Both the position numbers and the translations under genes were made by a program. This document shows positions 8,974-17,752 of a stretch of 64,000 nucleotides of DNA, in pieces. The stretch is from Mycobacterium sp. IS-3022 (lineage in GTDB: Bacteria > Actinomycetota > Actinomycetes > Mycobacteriales > Mycobacteriaceae), in contig NZ_LQIN01000010.1 of the NCBI RefSeq assembly GCF_001500065.1, positions 1 to 64,000 on the forward strand, given 5' to 3'. The notes below the pieces were generated by a model that was not told where the DNA came from, made no database searches, and saw only the letters and a program-made list of their open reading frames with translations. Positions within the stretch are counted from its first letter, which is position 1; each line of letters opens with the position of its first letter.

Positions 8974-9714
8974 TCAGAAGACGGCGAACCACATCGCGAT
9001 GTAGTGGCAGATCGCCGCGACCGCGGTGCACGCGTGGAAGAACTCGTGGTGGCCGAACACCGACGGCCACGGGTCGGGCCACTTGAGCGCGTACAGCACG
9101 CCGCCGATGCTGTAGAGCGCACCGCCGACGATCAGCAGCACCAGCGCGGCGACGCCCGCGCCGTGGGTGATCGGGCCGACGAACCAGGCGGCCACCCAAC
9201 CGAGCAGGATGTACAGCGGCACGCCCACCCATCGCGGCGCCGACGGCCAGAAACACTTGAGCAGCACGCCCGCGATCGCGCCGCCCCAGACGATCCAGAA
9301 CAACACCATGCCGTCGCCCGACGGCAGCGCCAACAGAGCGAACGGCGTGTAGCTACCCGCGATGAACACGAAGATCATCGAGTGGTCGAGGCGCTTCATC
9401 CACTTGCGCGCTGTCGCGTTCTTCCAGTTCACCCGGTGGTAGGCACCGCTGACGGTGAACATCGCCACAATCGTGAGCGTGTAGATCAACGTCGCGATCC
9501 CGGCGCGGGTCGACTGCACCGACCACGACACCGACACCAGCGTGGCGCCGCAGATCGCCGCGACCACCGCCGCGTAAACGTGAATCCAGCCGCGGGCGCG
9601 CGGTTTGCCGATGAAATTGGCGACACCGTCGACGACGGCTTCCGGAAGGTCCTCGGCAGGGCCGTGCGGCCTTGCGGACCGGTCGGAATCGGTGGCGTCG
9701 ATGGATCGGGTCAT
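8974..9714 (-). CDS. Hemolysin III / PAQR-family seven-helix membrane protein (Rv1085c-like)
   Basis: A 246-residue protein with about seven transmembrane segments. PAQR/HlyIII-type metal-site residues are visible: SGAYHRVNW (about 113-121), [17 protein letters not shown] and the C-terminal [21 protein letters not shown] 9714 is chosen because a GGAGG Shine-Dalgarno (complement of 9719-9723) precedes it; an upstream ATG at 9795 lacks such support and would run across the divergent promoter. Bacterial members are named hemolysin III, but their function is unclear; PAQR relatives have been linked to ceramidase-like or metal-dependent activity. Confidence 0.88.
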   Translation of the reverse strand: MTRSIDATDSDRSARPHGPAEDLPEAVVDGVANFIGKPRARGWIHVYAAVVAAICGATLVSVSWSVQSTRAGIATLIYTLTIVAMFTVSGAYHRVNWKNATARKWMKRLDHSMIFVFIAGSYTPFALLALPSGDGMVLFWIVWGGAIAGVLLKCFWPSAPRWVGVPLYILLGWVAAWFVGPITHGAGVAALVLLIVGGALYSIGGVLYALKWPDPWPSVFGHHEFFHACTAVAAICHYIAMWFAVF

Positions 9715-9741
9715 GTCACCTCCACTAATGCCATGGGGGTT

Positions 9742-9754
9742 TGTGAACCTCACA
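9742..9754. promoter_or_regulatory. TGTGA-ACC-TCACA palindrome between divergent genes
   Basis: Perfect 5-bp arms in the 55-base gap between the hemolysin III and cis-prenyl transferase starts, just upstream of a TAGTCT (9756-9761) that could be the -10 of the right-hand gene. The half-sites resemble CRP/FNR sites, but the spacer is 3 rather than 6 bases, so a different regulator is more likely. Confidence 0.3.
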
Positions 9755-9769
9755 GTAGTCTGGATCCTC

Positions 9770-10561
9770 GTGGAGCTCATTCCGCCGCGCCTCAAAGAGC
9801 CGGCCTACCGGCTGTATGAGCTGCGGTTGCGCCAAGAGCTGGCGCGGGCCAAATCCCAACTGCCGCGCCATATTGCCGTGCTCTGCGACGGCAACCGTAG
9901 ATGGGCACGTGACCTTGGCCACGATGACGTCAGCGTCGGTTACCGGATGGGCGCCCGCAAGATCGCCGAAATGCTGCGCTGGTGCCAGGACGCGGGCGTC
10001 GAGATGGCCACCGTGTATCTGCTGTCCACCGAGAACCTGCAGCGCGCCCCCGACGAACTGTCCCCGCTGATCGAGATCATCACCGACGTCGTCGAGGAGA
10101 TCTGCGCGCCCGCGAACCATTGGAGCGTGCGCACCGTCGGTGACCTCGAGCTGATCGGCGAGGAGCCCGCCCGCCGGCTGCGTGACGCCGTCGAGTCGAC
10201 CGATGCGGGACCGGGTTCTTTCCATGTCAACCTCGCCGTCGGCTACGGCGGCCGCCAGGAGATCGTCGACGCCGTCCGGCAACTGCTCGGCAAGGAGCTG
10301 GCCAACGGCGTCTCCGGGGATCAGCTGATCGAAGCAGTCACCATCGACGCGATCTCGGAGAACCTCTACACCTCGGGCCAGCCCGATCCCGACCTCGTCA
10401 TCCGCACATCGGGGGAGCAGCGGCTGTCGGGCTTTCTGTTGTGGCAGAGCGCCTATTCGGAGATGTGGTTCACCGAGGCGTACTGGCCGGCGTTCCGGCG
10501 GGTCGACTTCCTGCGCGCGTTGCGGGACTACACCGCGCGCCATCGCCGCTACGGGATGTGA
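9770..10561 (+). CDS. Short-chain cis-prenyl transferase, (2Z,6E)-farnesyl diphosphate synthase (Rv1086-like)
   Basis: A 263-residue undecaprenyl-diphosphate-synthase-fold enzyme. Motifs are [14 protein letters not shown] (catalytic Asp and phosphate-binding Arg residues), [16 protein letters not shown], and [31 protein letters not shown]. It aligns with Rv1086, which makes omega,E,Z-farnesyl diphosphate for decaprenyl phosphate, the lipid carrier of arabinogalactan and peptidoglycan synthesis. GTG 9770 matches the Rv1086 N-terminus ([11 protein letters not shown] versus [11 protein letters not shown]). There is no good Shine-Dalgarno, and TAGTCT at 9756-9761 lies 8 bases upstream, so a leaderless mRNA is possible. 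Product chain length is taken from the homologue. Confidence 0.9.
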   Translation: MELIPPRLKEPAYRLYELRLRQELARAKSQLPRHIAVLCDGNRRWARDLGHDDVSVGYRMGARKIAEMLRWCQDAGVEMATVYLLSTENLQRAPDELSPLIEIITDVVEEICAPANHWSVRTVGDLELIGEEPARRLRDAVESTDAGPGSFHVNLAVGYGGRQEIVDAVRQLLGKELANGVSGDQLIEAVTIDAISENLYTSGQPDPDLVIRTSGEQRLSGFLLWQSAYSEMWFTEAYWPAFRRVDFLRALRDYTARHRRYGM

Positions 10562-10563
10562 TC

Positions 10564-11916
10564 ATGGCTGCGCTGTCGGCGGTGGTCTTCGCGCTCAGCT
10601 GGTGGTTGGGCCTGTACCTCCTGGCGCGAGACCCACGCAAACCCGAGCTGGTCCTTGCCGCGATCGGCCTGACCAGTTTCGCGGCGGTCGTCGCGCTGGA
10701 CGCCGTGCGAACGACGAGCGGCTCCGACGCGCTCAGCCGCATCGAGATCTACCTTGTCGCCGTGCCCGGCGTCGCGTGGTTCGCGGTTCTCCTGGAGTTG
10801 TCGCGGCCCCGCGACACGTGGCGCAGCCGCGCGGGCGAGATCGCGTTCGTCGCGGGCGTCGCCGCGGTGGCGCTCACCGGGGCCGCGATGGCCGGCAGCG
10901 TCGACGGCCCGGTGCGCCTCGGGCACTGGGTGATGTTCGCCGCGATCTCAGTTTCGGTGTTGGGCGCGATGATCAACGCGGTGCTACGCCGGTGGCAGCC
11001 CGGCCCGGTGTTGGGTTTCGTCGTCATCGCGACGCTGTTCTTCGCGTTGGGCAACGCGATCCTCGTCATCCCGCTGGGCCTGGTGCCGAGCTGGGTGGCG
11101 TTGGCGTCCACCGGGTTCGACGTCGCACTGCTGGGAATCGCGGTCGCCATCGGCGACGCGTTCGACGAGGGTCAGGCGTTGCGTGCCGACATGCTGCGCT
11201 CCTTCGCCGCAACCGCCGTGGTGGCGGTGCTGTTCGGTGGCCAGGCGCTGATCGGGCTGGCCGTCACGGGGCACGACACCGCGCTGACGGTGCTGCTGTT
11301 CACCAGCCTGGGCATCTCGATCGCGATCAACGTGCTCGCCGATCCGCTCGCCGGTGTGCTGGACCGGTTGGCGTTCTCCCGGTCACCCGCCCTGCGCGCC
11401 GATCGCGCCGCCCTGCGCCGCACCGAGGCGGCGCTGCCGCTGCGGTCGACCAACCCGCTCGACGGCATCGACGACGACACCTTCGCCCGGCTCACCCGGC
11501 GCGCGCTCGGCCATTACGGCGACCTGTCCAAGCTCGTCGCCAGCCCGTTGACCGCCCTGCCGATCATCGACGAGCGCCTGGCGGCCCGCGGCGCGCCGGA
11601 TCAACCGCTGGAGCGTGCCAACGAGCTCAAGGCGCTGCTGGCCGACCGCATCGCCCGGCTCAAACCGCGCGATGGCGGCGAGTTCGGCACCACCGAGCAG
11701 TGGCGGTACTACAACTCGCTGTACTTCCCGTACGTCGTCGGGGTGCGGGCCTACGCCCAGAACGCCACGCCCGCGGGGCTCGACCCGGTGGCGCGCCGAG
11801 CCTGGCAGTGGTTCGTCACCGAAGTGCCGCAGCGGTCGCTGCACAACTGGCAGAACGCCGCCGCGCGGCTTATCGCCGCCGATCTGCGCGGCAACCTGGT
11901 CGCCGCCCAAGACTGA
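10564..11916 (+). CDS. Multipass membrane protein of unknown function
   Basis: About 450 residues. The N-terminal 290 residues contain roughly eight hydrophobic segments, starting with AVVFALSWWLGLYLLA; the C-terminal 160 residues are soluble and include TTEQWRYYNSLYFPYVVGVRAYAQN and NWQNAAARLIAADLRGNLV. The arrangement recalls the sensor half of a membrane regulator, but no kinase or HTH motif is visible. ATG 10564 or the GTG at 10558 could be the start; the latter overlaps the stop of the cis-prenyl transferase gene, suggesting co-transcription. I do not recognise the family. Confidence 0.75.
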   Translation: MAALSAVVFALSWWLGLYLLARDPRKPELVLAAIGLTSFAAVVALDAVRTTSGSDALSRIEIYLVAVPGVAWFAVLLELSRPRDTWRSRAGEIAFVAGVAAVALTGAAMAGSVDGPVRLGHWVMFAAISVSVLGAMINAVLRRWQPGPVLGFVVIATLFFALGNAILVIPLGLVPSWVALASTGFDVALLGIAVAIGDAFDEGQALRADMLRSFAATAVVAVLFGGQALIGLAVTGHDTALTVLLFTSLGISIAINVLADPLAGVLDRLAFSRSPALRADRAALRRTEAALPLRSTNPLDGIDDDTFARLTRRALGHYGDLSKLVASPLTALPIIDERLAARGAPDQPLERANELKALLADRIARLKPRDGGEFGTTEQWRYYNSLYFPYVVGVRAYAQNATPAGLDPVARRAWQWFVTEVPQRSLHNWQNAAARLIAADLRGNLVAAQD

Positions 11917-11931
11917 CCGCCGACCTGCGGT

Positions 11932-11968
11932 TGGCAGTAACTGGCAGCGTTCTGCGTCGATCTGGCAG
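11932..11968. repeat. Three TGGCAG direct repeats upstream of a small membrane gene
   Basis: TGGCAG occurs at 11932, 11942 and 11963, i.e. 10 and 21 bases apart (one and two helical turns), with CTGGCAGCG shared by the last two. They lie in the 76 bases between the unknown membrane gene and the 4-helix protein at 11993. In-phase direct repeats suggest an activator or response-regulator site. Actinobacteria lack sigma-54, so the TGGCA-like core is not a -24 element. Confidence 0.35.
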
Positions 11969-11992
11969 CGGTATCCGCGCATCGTCGATGCC

Positions 11993-12415
11993 ATGACCAC
12001 GACAACCACCCGACCCCTGGGGGACTCCCGCGATGACGTCGGCGCCGATGCCCTGCTGCGTTTCGCGCTACGGGCCGACGCGACGCTGTGCGCGGGCATC
12101 GGACTGGTCATCGCCATGGCCGCCGACCCGCTGTCCCGAGTGTCCGGTCTCTCGGCCACCAGCGAGTGGATCGCCGGTGCCGCGCTCGTCGGCTACGGTG
12201 CCGCGCTTTTTCTGGCGGCCGGAGTGCCCGATGTCCGGCGCGTCGGCCTCGGCGTGCTCGTCGGCAACATCGTGTTCGCGGTGGCGATCGGCGTGGTGCT
12301 GGTCGCCGGCTGGCTGCCGCTGACTGACCTCGGCGTCGCCGGCACCGTCGCATTCACCGCCGTCACTCTCGCCTTCGCGTACGCCCAGTACCGCGGGGTG
12401 CGTCGCCTGACGTGA
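11993..12415 (+). CDS. Four-helix integral membrane protein, paralogue of next gene
   Basis: A 140-residue protein with four predicted transmembrane helices after a short polar N-terminus (MTTTTTRPLGDSRDD). The core motif LLRFALRADAT and the C-terminal AYAQYRGVRRLT recur in the next gene (FLRFALRADAT, AELQYQGIRRINT), so the two are tandem paralogues. ATG 11993 is the natural start; the open frame extends upstream through the preceding gene in a shadow frame. Function unknown. Confidence 0.75.
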   Translation: MTTTTTRPLGDSRDDVGADALLRFALRADATLCAGIGLVIAMAADPLSRVSGLSATSEWIAGAALVGYGAALFLAAGVPDVRRVGLGVLVGNIVFAVAIGVVLVAGWLPLTDLGVAGTVAFTAVTLAFAYAQYRGVRRLT

Positions 12416-12509
12416 CCCCCTCATGACTGGTCCGGAGCCGCCGTCGTCAGAGGTTGCGGCGTCGGCTCCGGAACGGTCGCCCATCACCCACCAGAAAGGA
12501 ATCGCACCG

Positions 12510-12920
12510 ATGACCGCACTCAGCACACCGAGGCTCCGCGAGAGCAACGACTCGTTCCTCCGCTTCGCCCTGCGGGCCGACGCCACCGCCAGCGGGCTCA
12601 TGGGTCTGGCCGGTATTCCGCTCGCGGGCTGGCTGGCGAAAATCTCGGGTACTTCGATCGCATTCGAATACGCCGTGAGCGCGTTCTTCCTCGCCTTCGC
12701 GATCGGTGTCTTCGCCTTCGCCGCCAGGCCGTCGGTTAAAGCGACCGGCATCGTGATCGCCGTTGGAAACGTCGCGTATGCCGTCGCAGCCGTGGTGTTC
12801 GTGCTCGCCGATGTCTTCCCGTTGACAACGGTCGGCGTGGTGCTGACGTTGGCTACCGGCGTCTACACGTTGATCATGGCCGAGTTGCAATACCAGGGCA
12901 TACGTCGCATCAACACCTAA
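12510..12920 (+). CDS. Four-helix integral membrane protein, paralogue of preceding gene
   Basis: A 136-residue, four-helix protein paralogous to the preceding gene (shared LRFALRADAT and QY.G.RR motifs; same length and helix spacing). ATG 12510 has a strong AGAAAGGA ribosome-binding site nine bases upstream (12493-12500). The two genes are separated by about 95 bases and may share a transcript. Function unknown; the size suggests a small multipass protein that oligomerises or partners another membrane protein. Confidence 0.78.
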   Translation: MTALSTPRLRESNDSFLRFALRADATASGLMGLAGIPLAGWLAKISGTSIAFEYAVSAFFLAFAIGVFAFAARPSVKATGIVIAVGNVAYAVAAVVFVLADVFPLTTVGVVLTLATGVYTLIMAELQYQGIRRINT

Positions 12921-12932
12921 GACCTTGCCGCC

Positions 12933-12963
12933 AGGGCCCGTTCGGATCTGCTGGACGGGCCTT
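12933..12963. terminator. Hairpin between convergent genes before coaA 3' end
   Basis: GGCCCGT (12935-12941) pairs with ACGGGCC (12955-12961) and extends outward through a G.U and an A-U pair. Outer complementary bases (GACC at 12921 and GGTC at 12965) could lengthen the stem. It lies exactly between the membrane protein stop (12920) and the coaA stop (12968) and could serve both directions. No U-tract is present. Confidence 0.5.
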
Positions 12964-12967
12964 GCGG

Positions 12968-13906
12968 TCACAACTTGCGCAGCCGCAACCGGTTGATCGA
13001 GTGGTCGGCGTCCTTGCGCAACACCAATGTCGCGCGCGGGCGGGTCGGCAGGATGTTCTCGATCAGATTCGGCCGGTTGATGGAATGCCAGATGTCGCGG
13101 GCGGCGAACACCGCCTGCTCGTCGGTGAGCGTGGCGTAGTGGTGAAAGTGGGAAGCGGGATCGGCGAACGATGTCGACCGCAGACCCAGAAACCGGTCGA
13201 TGTACCACTGTTCGATGTCGTCGATGCGAGCATCGACATAGACCGAGAAGTCGAACAGGTCAGACACCATCAGCGTCGGCCCAGTCTGTAACACGTTGAG
13301 GCCCTCGAGGATCAGGATGTCGGGATGACGGACGATCTGTTTTTCCCCCGGCACGATGTCGTAGAGCAGATGCGAATACACCGGCGCACACGCGTATTCG
13401 GAACCTGACTTGACCGTCGTGACGAACCGCATCAGCGCACGACGGTCGTAGCTCTCGGGAAAACCTTTGCGGCCCATGAGGTTCCGGCGCACCAACTCGG
13501 AATTCGGATAGAGGAACCCGTCGGTGGTGACCAGATCGACCCGCGGATGGTGTTCCCAACGGGCCAGAAGTGCCTGCAGCACACGGGCGGTCGTGGATTT
13601 GCCGACGGCGACGCTGCCCGCGACGCCGATGACGAACGGCACCGGCCGGTCCGGATTCTGCTGAGGCTCACCGAGGAATTCGGCGGTCGTGGCGAACAAC
13701 CGTTGGCGCGCGGCGACCTGGAGGTGAATCAGCCGGGCCAGCGGCAGATAAACCTCCTCGACTTCCAGCAGGTCGATCTTTTCGCCGATGCCGCGCAGCT
13801 TCTGCAGCTCGTCTTCACTGAGCTTCAGCGGAGTCGACATACGTAGATTTCGCCACTGACTCCGGTCGAACTCCACATATGGGCTGGGTTCACTCAGCCG
13901 CGCCAT
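12968..13906 (-). CDS. coaA: Pantothenate kinase type I
   Basis: A 312-residue CoaA (PanK-I), Rv1092c homologue, that phosphorylates pantothenate in the first committed step of coenzyme A synthesis. The P-loop [12 protein letters not shown] spans residues 94-105; [10 protein letters not shown] carries the catalytic Asp, and RKGFPESYD and [10 protein letters not shown] are family motifs. ATG 13906 gives the N-terminus [18 protein letters not shown], typical of mycobacterial CoaA. Enzymes of this type are feedback-inhibited by CoA. It is divergent from the metalloprotein gene with 30 bases between starts. Confidence 0.96.
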   Translation of the reverse strand: MARLSEPSPYVEFDRSQWRNLRMSTPLKLSEDELQKLRGIGEKIDLLEVEEVYLPLARLIHLQVAARQRLFATTAEFLGEPQQNPDRPVPFVIGVAGSVAVGKSTTARVLQALLARWEHHPRVDLVTTDGFLYPNSELVRRNLMGRKGFPESYDRRALMRFVTTVKSGSEYACAPVYSHLLYDIVPGEKQIVRHPDILILEGLNVLQTGPTLMVSDLFDFSVYVDARIDDIEQWYIDRFLGLRSTSFADPASHFHHYATLTDEQAVFAARDIWHSINRPNLIENILPTRPRATLVLRKDADHSINRLRLRKL

Positions 13907-13936
13907 GCGCTCAGTCTTGCATTTACCGTTGAGGCC

Positions 13937-15142
13937 ATGATCGCCAGCACCTCAGTTTCGCCGGTCCGCGAGTATCTGCTGCTCGGTTTGCGCTTCGACC
14001 GGGTGCAGGAGGGCTACGTCGACTCGTTCACCGGCGATCCGGCGCTGCGGCGCGCAGTGGCCGCCGAGCCGCCGCCCGATCCCGCCGACTTGGCCCGGCA
14101 GGCCGAGCGGCTGCTGGCGGAGCTGCCCGCGGGCCTCGACCAGCAGCGGGCCGACTACGTCGGCGCCCATCTGCGCGCTCTCGCCTGCGCCGGCCGCAAG
14201 TTCGCCGGCGAGGATGTCGGCTTCGTCGACGAGGTGCAGGCGTACTTCGATGTGCGCATCAGCAAGGGCGATCCCGAGCAATACCGGCAGGCCCATCGCC
14301 GACTCGACGAGGTGCTGGGCGGGACCGGTTCGCTCGCCGACCGGATGCAGGCCTACCGGGCGGGCGAAGAGATCCCGCCCGCCCGTCTCGAGGAGTGCAT
14401 TCACGCGTTCTCCAGCGCGCTGCGCGACCGCGTGCGCGCCGAGTATCCGCTGCCCGACGCCGAGACCGTCACCTATGAGGTCGTCACCGACAAGCCGTGG
14501 TCGGGCTTCAACTACTACCACGGGGACTACAAGTCGACTGTGGCTGTCAATGCCGACCTCAGACAGCAGATGTCGAACCTGCCGCGGCTGGTCGCTCACG
14601 AGTCCTATCCCGGCCACCACACCGAGCACTGCCGTAAGGAGGCCGGTCTGGTCGAGGTCAGGGGCCAGGCGGAGCAGACGATCTTCCTGGTCAACACCCC
14701 ACAGTGCCTGATGGCCGAGGGCCTGGCCGACCTCGCGCTCTACGCGGCGATCGGCCCGGACTGGGGCGTATGGGCCGGCGAGATCTACGCCGACCTGGGG
14801 CTGCGGTTCGACGGGGAGCGCGCTCAGGCGGTGTCGGAGGCGGCGTCCGCGCTCGCAGAGGTGCGGCAGGACGCCGCGCTGATGCTGCACGACGAGCACC
14901 GCGACGTCGACGAGGTCGTCGAGTTCCTCAAGCGGTGGCTGTTGGTCAACGACGAGCGCGCCCGCCAGATGTTGCGGTTCTTGTCCTCGCCGTTGTGGCG
15001 CGCCTACACCAGCACCTACGTCGAGGGCTACCGGCTGCTGCGGAGTTGGCTGGACGCCCGGCCCGACGACGTCAGCTTGACCCAACGGTTCGGGACGCTG
15101 CTCGATGAGCCGCTGATCCCGTCGGCACTGCGGGCTGCCTGA
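13937..15142 (+). CDS. DUF885-type putative metallopeptidase
   Basis: A 401-residue soluble protein with a zinc-binding HExxPGHH motif (HESYPGHH, His221 to His228) followed about 40 residues later by an [12 protein letters not shown] helix whose Glu could be the third ligand. This is the arrangement of DUF885 proteins, a gluzincin-like group. No signal peptide is seen. A peptidase role is inferred from the motif. It is followed after 37 bases by the SHMT gene on the same strand. Confidence 0.78.
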   Translation: MIASTSVSPVREYLLLGLRFDRVQEGYVDSFTGDPALRRAVAAEPPPDPADLARQAERLLAELPAGLDQQRADYVGAHLRALACAGRKFAGEDVGFVDEVQAYFDVRISKGDPEQYRQAHRRLDEVLGGTGSLADRMQAYRAGEEIPPARLEECIHAFSSALRDRVRAEYPLPDAETVTYEVVTDKPWSGFNYYHGDYKSTVAVNADLRQQMSNLPRLVAHESYPGHHTEHCRKEAGLVEVRGQAEQTIFLVNTPQCLMAEGLADLALYAAIGPDWGVWAGEIYADLGLRFDGERAQAVSEAASALAEVRQDAALMLHDEHRDVDEVVEFLKRWLLVNDERARQMLRFLSSPLWRAYTSTYVEGYRLLRSWLDARPDDVSLTQRFGTLLDEPLIPSALRAA

Positions 15143-15179
15143 GGCGGGCCGCCGGAGCAGCGGAAAGTAGGCTAGCCCC

Positions 15180-16643
15180 ATGACTGCAGACCCCGTGACC
15201 TCACACGCTGCCGCTCCCGGCGCGGAGTACGCCGAGACCGCGAGTGCCGCCTACCGGGCCGCGCTGCAGGTCATCGAATCCGTTGAGCCGCGTATCGCGG
15301 CGGCGACACGCAAAGAGCTTGCCGATCAACGGGATTCGCTCAAACTGATCGCCAGCGAGAACTACGCCTCGCCGGCGGTGTTGCTGACCATGGGCACCTG
15401 GTTCTCCGACAAGTACGCAGAGGGCACCATCGGGCACCGGTTCTATGCGGGCTGCCAGAACGTCGACACCGTCGAGAGTCTCGCCGCCGAACACGCCCGC
15501 GAACTGTTTTCAGCCCCGTACGCATACGTGCAACCGCACTCCGGTATCGACGCCAACCTCGTTGCGTTCTGGGCGATCCTCGCGACTCGTGTCGAAGCAC
15601 CCAGCCTCGCCGAACTCGGCGCCAAGCACGTCAACGAGCTGTCCGAAAAGGACTGGGAGACGTTGCGCAACAAGCTCGGCAACCAGCGGTTGTTGGGAAT
15701 GTCACTGGACGCCGGCGGCCACCTCACCCACGGCTTCCGGCCGAACATCTCCGGCAAGATGTTCCACCAGCGCAGCTACGGCACCGATCCGGGCACCGGT
15801 TTTCTCGACTACACCGCGGTGGCCGAAGCCGCCCGCGAGTTCAAGCCGCTGATCATCGTGGCGGGGTACTCGGCCTACCCGCGGCGCGTCAACTTCGCCA
15901 AGATGCGCGAGATCGCCGACGAGGTGGGCGCGACGTTGATGGTCGACATGGCGCACTTCGCGGGCCTGGTCGCGGGCAAGGTCTTCACCGGCGACGAGGA
16001 TCCGGTGCCGCACGCGCACGTCACCACCACGACCACCCACAAGTCGCTGCGCGGGCCGCGCGGCGGGATGGTGCTGGCCCAGCCGGAGTTCTCCGACGCC
16101 GTCGACAAGGGGTGCCCGATGGTGCTGGGCGGACCGCTGTCGCACGTGATGGCGGCCAAGGCCGTCGCGCTTGCCGAGGCCCGCCAGCCCGCGTTCCAGG
16201 CGTATGCGCAGCGCGTCGCCGACAACGCGCAGGCACTGGCCGACGGCTTCCTCAAACGCGACGCGGGACTGGTCACCGGCGGCACCGACAACCACCTCGT
16301 GCTGCTCGACGTCACCTCGTTCGGCCTGACCGGCCGGCAGGCCGAGTCCGCGCTGCTCGACGCGGGCATCGTCACCAACCGGAACTCCGTGCCCGCGGAT
16401 CCGAACGGCGCCTGGTACACCAGCGGCATCCGGCTGGGCACGCCGGCGCTGACCACGCGCGGGTTCGGCGCGGACGATTTCGACCGGGTGGCCGAGCTGA
16501 TCGTCGACGTGCTGTCGAACACTGAGCCCCAGGGCACCAGCAAGGCCAAATACACCCTCGCCGACGGCACCGCCGAGCGTGTGCACGCCGCGTCGGCCGA
16601 GCTGCTGGCCGCCAACCCGCTGTACCCGGGGTTGCAGCTGTAA
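15180..16643 (+). CDS. glyA: Serine hydroxymethyltransferase, long form
   Basis: A 487-residue PLP enzyme that interconverts serine plus tetrahydrofolate with glycine plus methylene-tetrahydrofolate, the main source of one-carbon units. The PLP lysine is K288 in [16 protein letters not shown]; other motifs are [12 protein letters not shown] (57-68), [12 protein letters not shown] (85-96) and [12 protein letters not shown] (255-266). It is about 60 residues longer than M. tuberculosis GlyA1 (426), because of an N-terminal extension and an insert at about residues 137-170 ([20 protein letters not shown] region) between the PHSG and GGHLTHG motifs. The place in the gene order is that of glyA1. 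Confidence 0.93.
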   Translation: MTADPVTSHAAAPGAEYAETASAAYRAALQVIESVEPRIAAATRKELADQRDSLKLIASENYASPAVLLTMGTWFSDKYAEGTIGHRFYAGCQNVDTVESLAAEHARELFSAPYAYVQPHSGIDANLVAFWAILATRVEAPSLAELGAKHVNELSEKDWETLRNKLGNQRLLGMSLDAGGHLTHGFRPNISGKMFHQRSYGTDPGTGFLDYTAVAEAAREFKPLIIVAGYSAYPRRVNFAKMREIADEVGATLMVDMAHFAGLVAGKVFTGDEDPVPHAHVTTTTTHKSLRGPRGGMVLAQPEFSDAVDKGCPMVLGGPLSHVMAAKAVALAEARQPAFQAYAQRVADNAQALADGFLKRDAGLVTGGTDNHLVLLDVTSFGLTGRQAESALLDAGIVTNRNSVPADPNGAWYTSGIRLGTPALTTRGFGADDFDRVAELIVDVLSNTEPQGTSKAKYTLADGTAERVHAASAELLAANPLYPGLQL

Positions 16644-16681
16644 GGTGGCGAGCCGATTTTAGAGAATGTGTGAACTCGGGT

Positions 16682-16695
16682 TACAGTTACTTTTA
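16682..16695 (+). promoter_or_regulatory. Leaderless promoter of desA2
   Basis: TACAGT (16682-16687) is a good -10 hexamer followed by exactly seven bases and then the A of the desA2 ATG (16695), the geometry of mycobacterial leaderless transcripts. No Shine-Dalgarno precedes the ATG. A weak -35 (TTAGAG, 16659-16664) has 17-base spacing. Confidence 0.5.
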
Positions 16696-17522
16696 TGGCA
16701 CAGAAACCTGTACCGAATGCGCTGATCCTCGAACTCGAGCCGGTCGTGCAGCAGGAGCTGCGTCGTCACATCGACTCCGAGGATCTCTGGTACGCGCACG
16801 ACTACGTACCGTTCGACCAGGGCGAGAACTTCGCGTTTCTCGGCGGTAAGGACTGGGACCCGTCACAGGTGACGCTGCCCAAAGACGTCACCGATGCGCT
16901 GGAGATCCTGCTCATCACCAAGGACAACCTCGCGAGCTTTCACCGCGAGTTCGTGTTCAGCTTCATCCTCGAGGAGAAGTGGGGCCGCTGGATCGGCCGG
17001 TGGACCGCCGAGGAGCACCTGCACGCTATTGCGCTGCGCAACTACCTCGTCGTGACCCGCGAGATCGACCCGGCCGCCAACGAGGACGTGCGTGTCGAGC
17101 ACGTGATGAAGGGTTACCGCGCCGACACCTACAGCCAGGTCGAGCGGCTGGTGTTCATGGCGTTTTTCGAACGGGCCCACGCCGTCTTCTGCCGAAACCT
17201 CGAGGCCAAGATCACCGAACCGGTGCTCAAGCGCCTCATCGGGCGCATCGCCAAGGACGAGGAACGGCATGAGGAGTTCTTCGCCAACCTCGTCGCCCAT
17301 CTGCTGACCACGAACCGCGACGAGACCGTCGCCGCGATCGCCAATCGCGCCGCCGAACTCGATGTCGTCGGCGGCGACATCGACGCCTATGCAGACAAGC
17401 TGCAGCGCGTCGCCGAGGCCGGCATCTTCGGTCCCGAGCAGTTGCGCCAGGTGACCGCCGACCGGATCGCCGCCTGGGGTCTCGCCGAGGAGCCGAAGCT
17501 GCGAGAGTTCGCCTCCGCGTAA
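16695..17522 (+). CDS. desA2: Acyl-ACP desaturase DesA2
   Basis: A 275-residue ferritin-like di-iron protein, homologue of Rv1094 DesA2 (same N-terminus MAQKPV and DYVPFDQGENFAFLGG). Di-iron ligand positions appear conserved: Glu70, Glu107/His110 (EEHLH), Glu159 and Glu189/His192 (DEERHEE). It is expected to act on acyl-ACP in fatty-acid or mycolate precursor desaturation; DesA2 of M. tuberculosis is shorter than plant desaturases and its substrate is uncertain. It is cytoplasmic, with a likely leaderless start at 16695. Confidence 0.93.
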   Translation: MAQKPVPNALILELEPVVQQELRRHIDSEDLWYAHDYVPFDQGENFAFLGGKDWDPSQVTLPKDVTDALEILLITKDNLASFHREFVFSFILEEKWGRWIGRWTAEEHLHAIALRNYLVVTREIDPAANEDVRVEHVMKGYRADTYSQVERLVFMAFFERAHAVFCRNLEAKITEPVLKRLIGRIAKDEERHEEFFANLVAHLLTTNRDETVAAIANRAAELDVVGGDIDAYADKLQRVAEAGIFGPEQLRQVTADRIAAWGLAEEPKLREFASA

Positions 17523-17612
17523 CCGGCCGGTCATCGCACCCGCGAGCAGCGGCGAACACTACGGCGCGCCTGCACGGCGCGTGTGCCGCAACGGGAGTAG
17601 CGTCGCTTGTTG

Positions 17613-17726
17613 ATGGCTAGCGACTTGCTTTGCTGTCCGGGCGGTACCGATCGTTTCGATCACGAAGGGACCGGCCCCGGTCTCAGTGCCGCAGTGTCCG
17701 CCGAAGGTTCGTGCGGGGCCGCATGA
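17613..17726 (+). CDS. Short ORF overlapping phoH2 (phoAT-like)
   Basis: ATG 17613 to TGA 17726 encodes 37 residues beginning [19 protein letters not shown]. The stop overlaps an in-frame phoH2 ATG in the four bases ATGA (17723-17726), a classic coupling arrangement. Mycobacterial phoH2 genes have been described with an upstream overlapping gene, phoAT, proposed as the antitoxin-like partner; this ORF sits where phoAT should be, but I cannot confirm identity without alignment. TAGCGT at 17599-17604 may be the -10 of a leaderless transcript. No clear domain; the two adjacent cysteines are notable. Confidence 0.55.
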   Translation: MASDLLCCPGGTDRFDHEGTGPGLSAAVSAEGSCGAA

Positions 17727-17752
17727 AGCCAGTGAGACGCGAGGAGCGCCAC

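Noticed and set aside
9742..9754. Classical CRP site
   Set aside because: The half-sites fit but the spacer is 3 bases instead of 6, so I list it only as a palindrome.
11932..11968. TGGCA-type sigma-54 promoter
   Set aside because: Mycobacteria lack sigma-54 and no GC element lies at the required spacing; better read as direct repeats.
13952..15181. 409-codon open frame antisense to the DUF885 gene
   Set aside because: The plus strand has an intact HExxPGHH protein; the antisense product has no recognisable fold.
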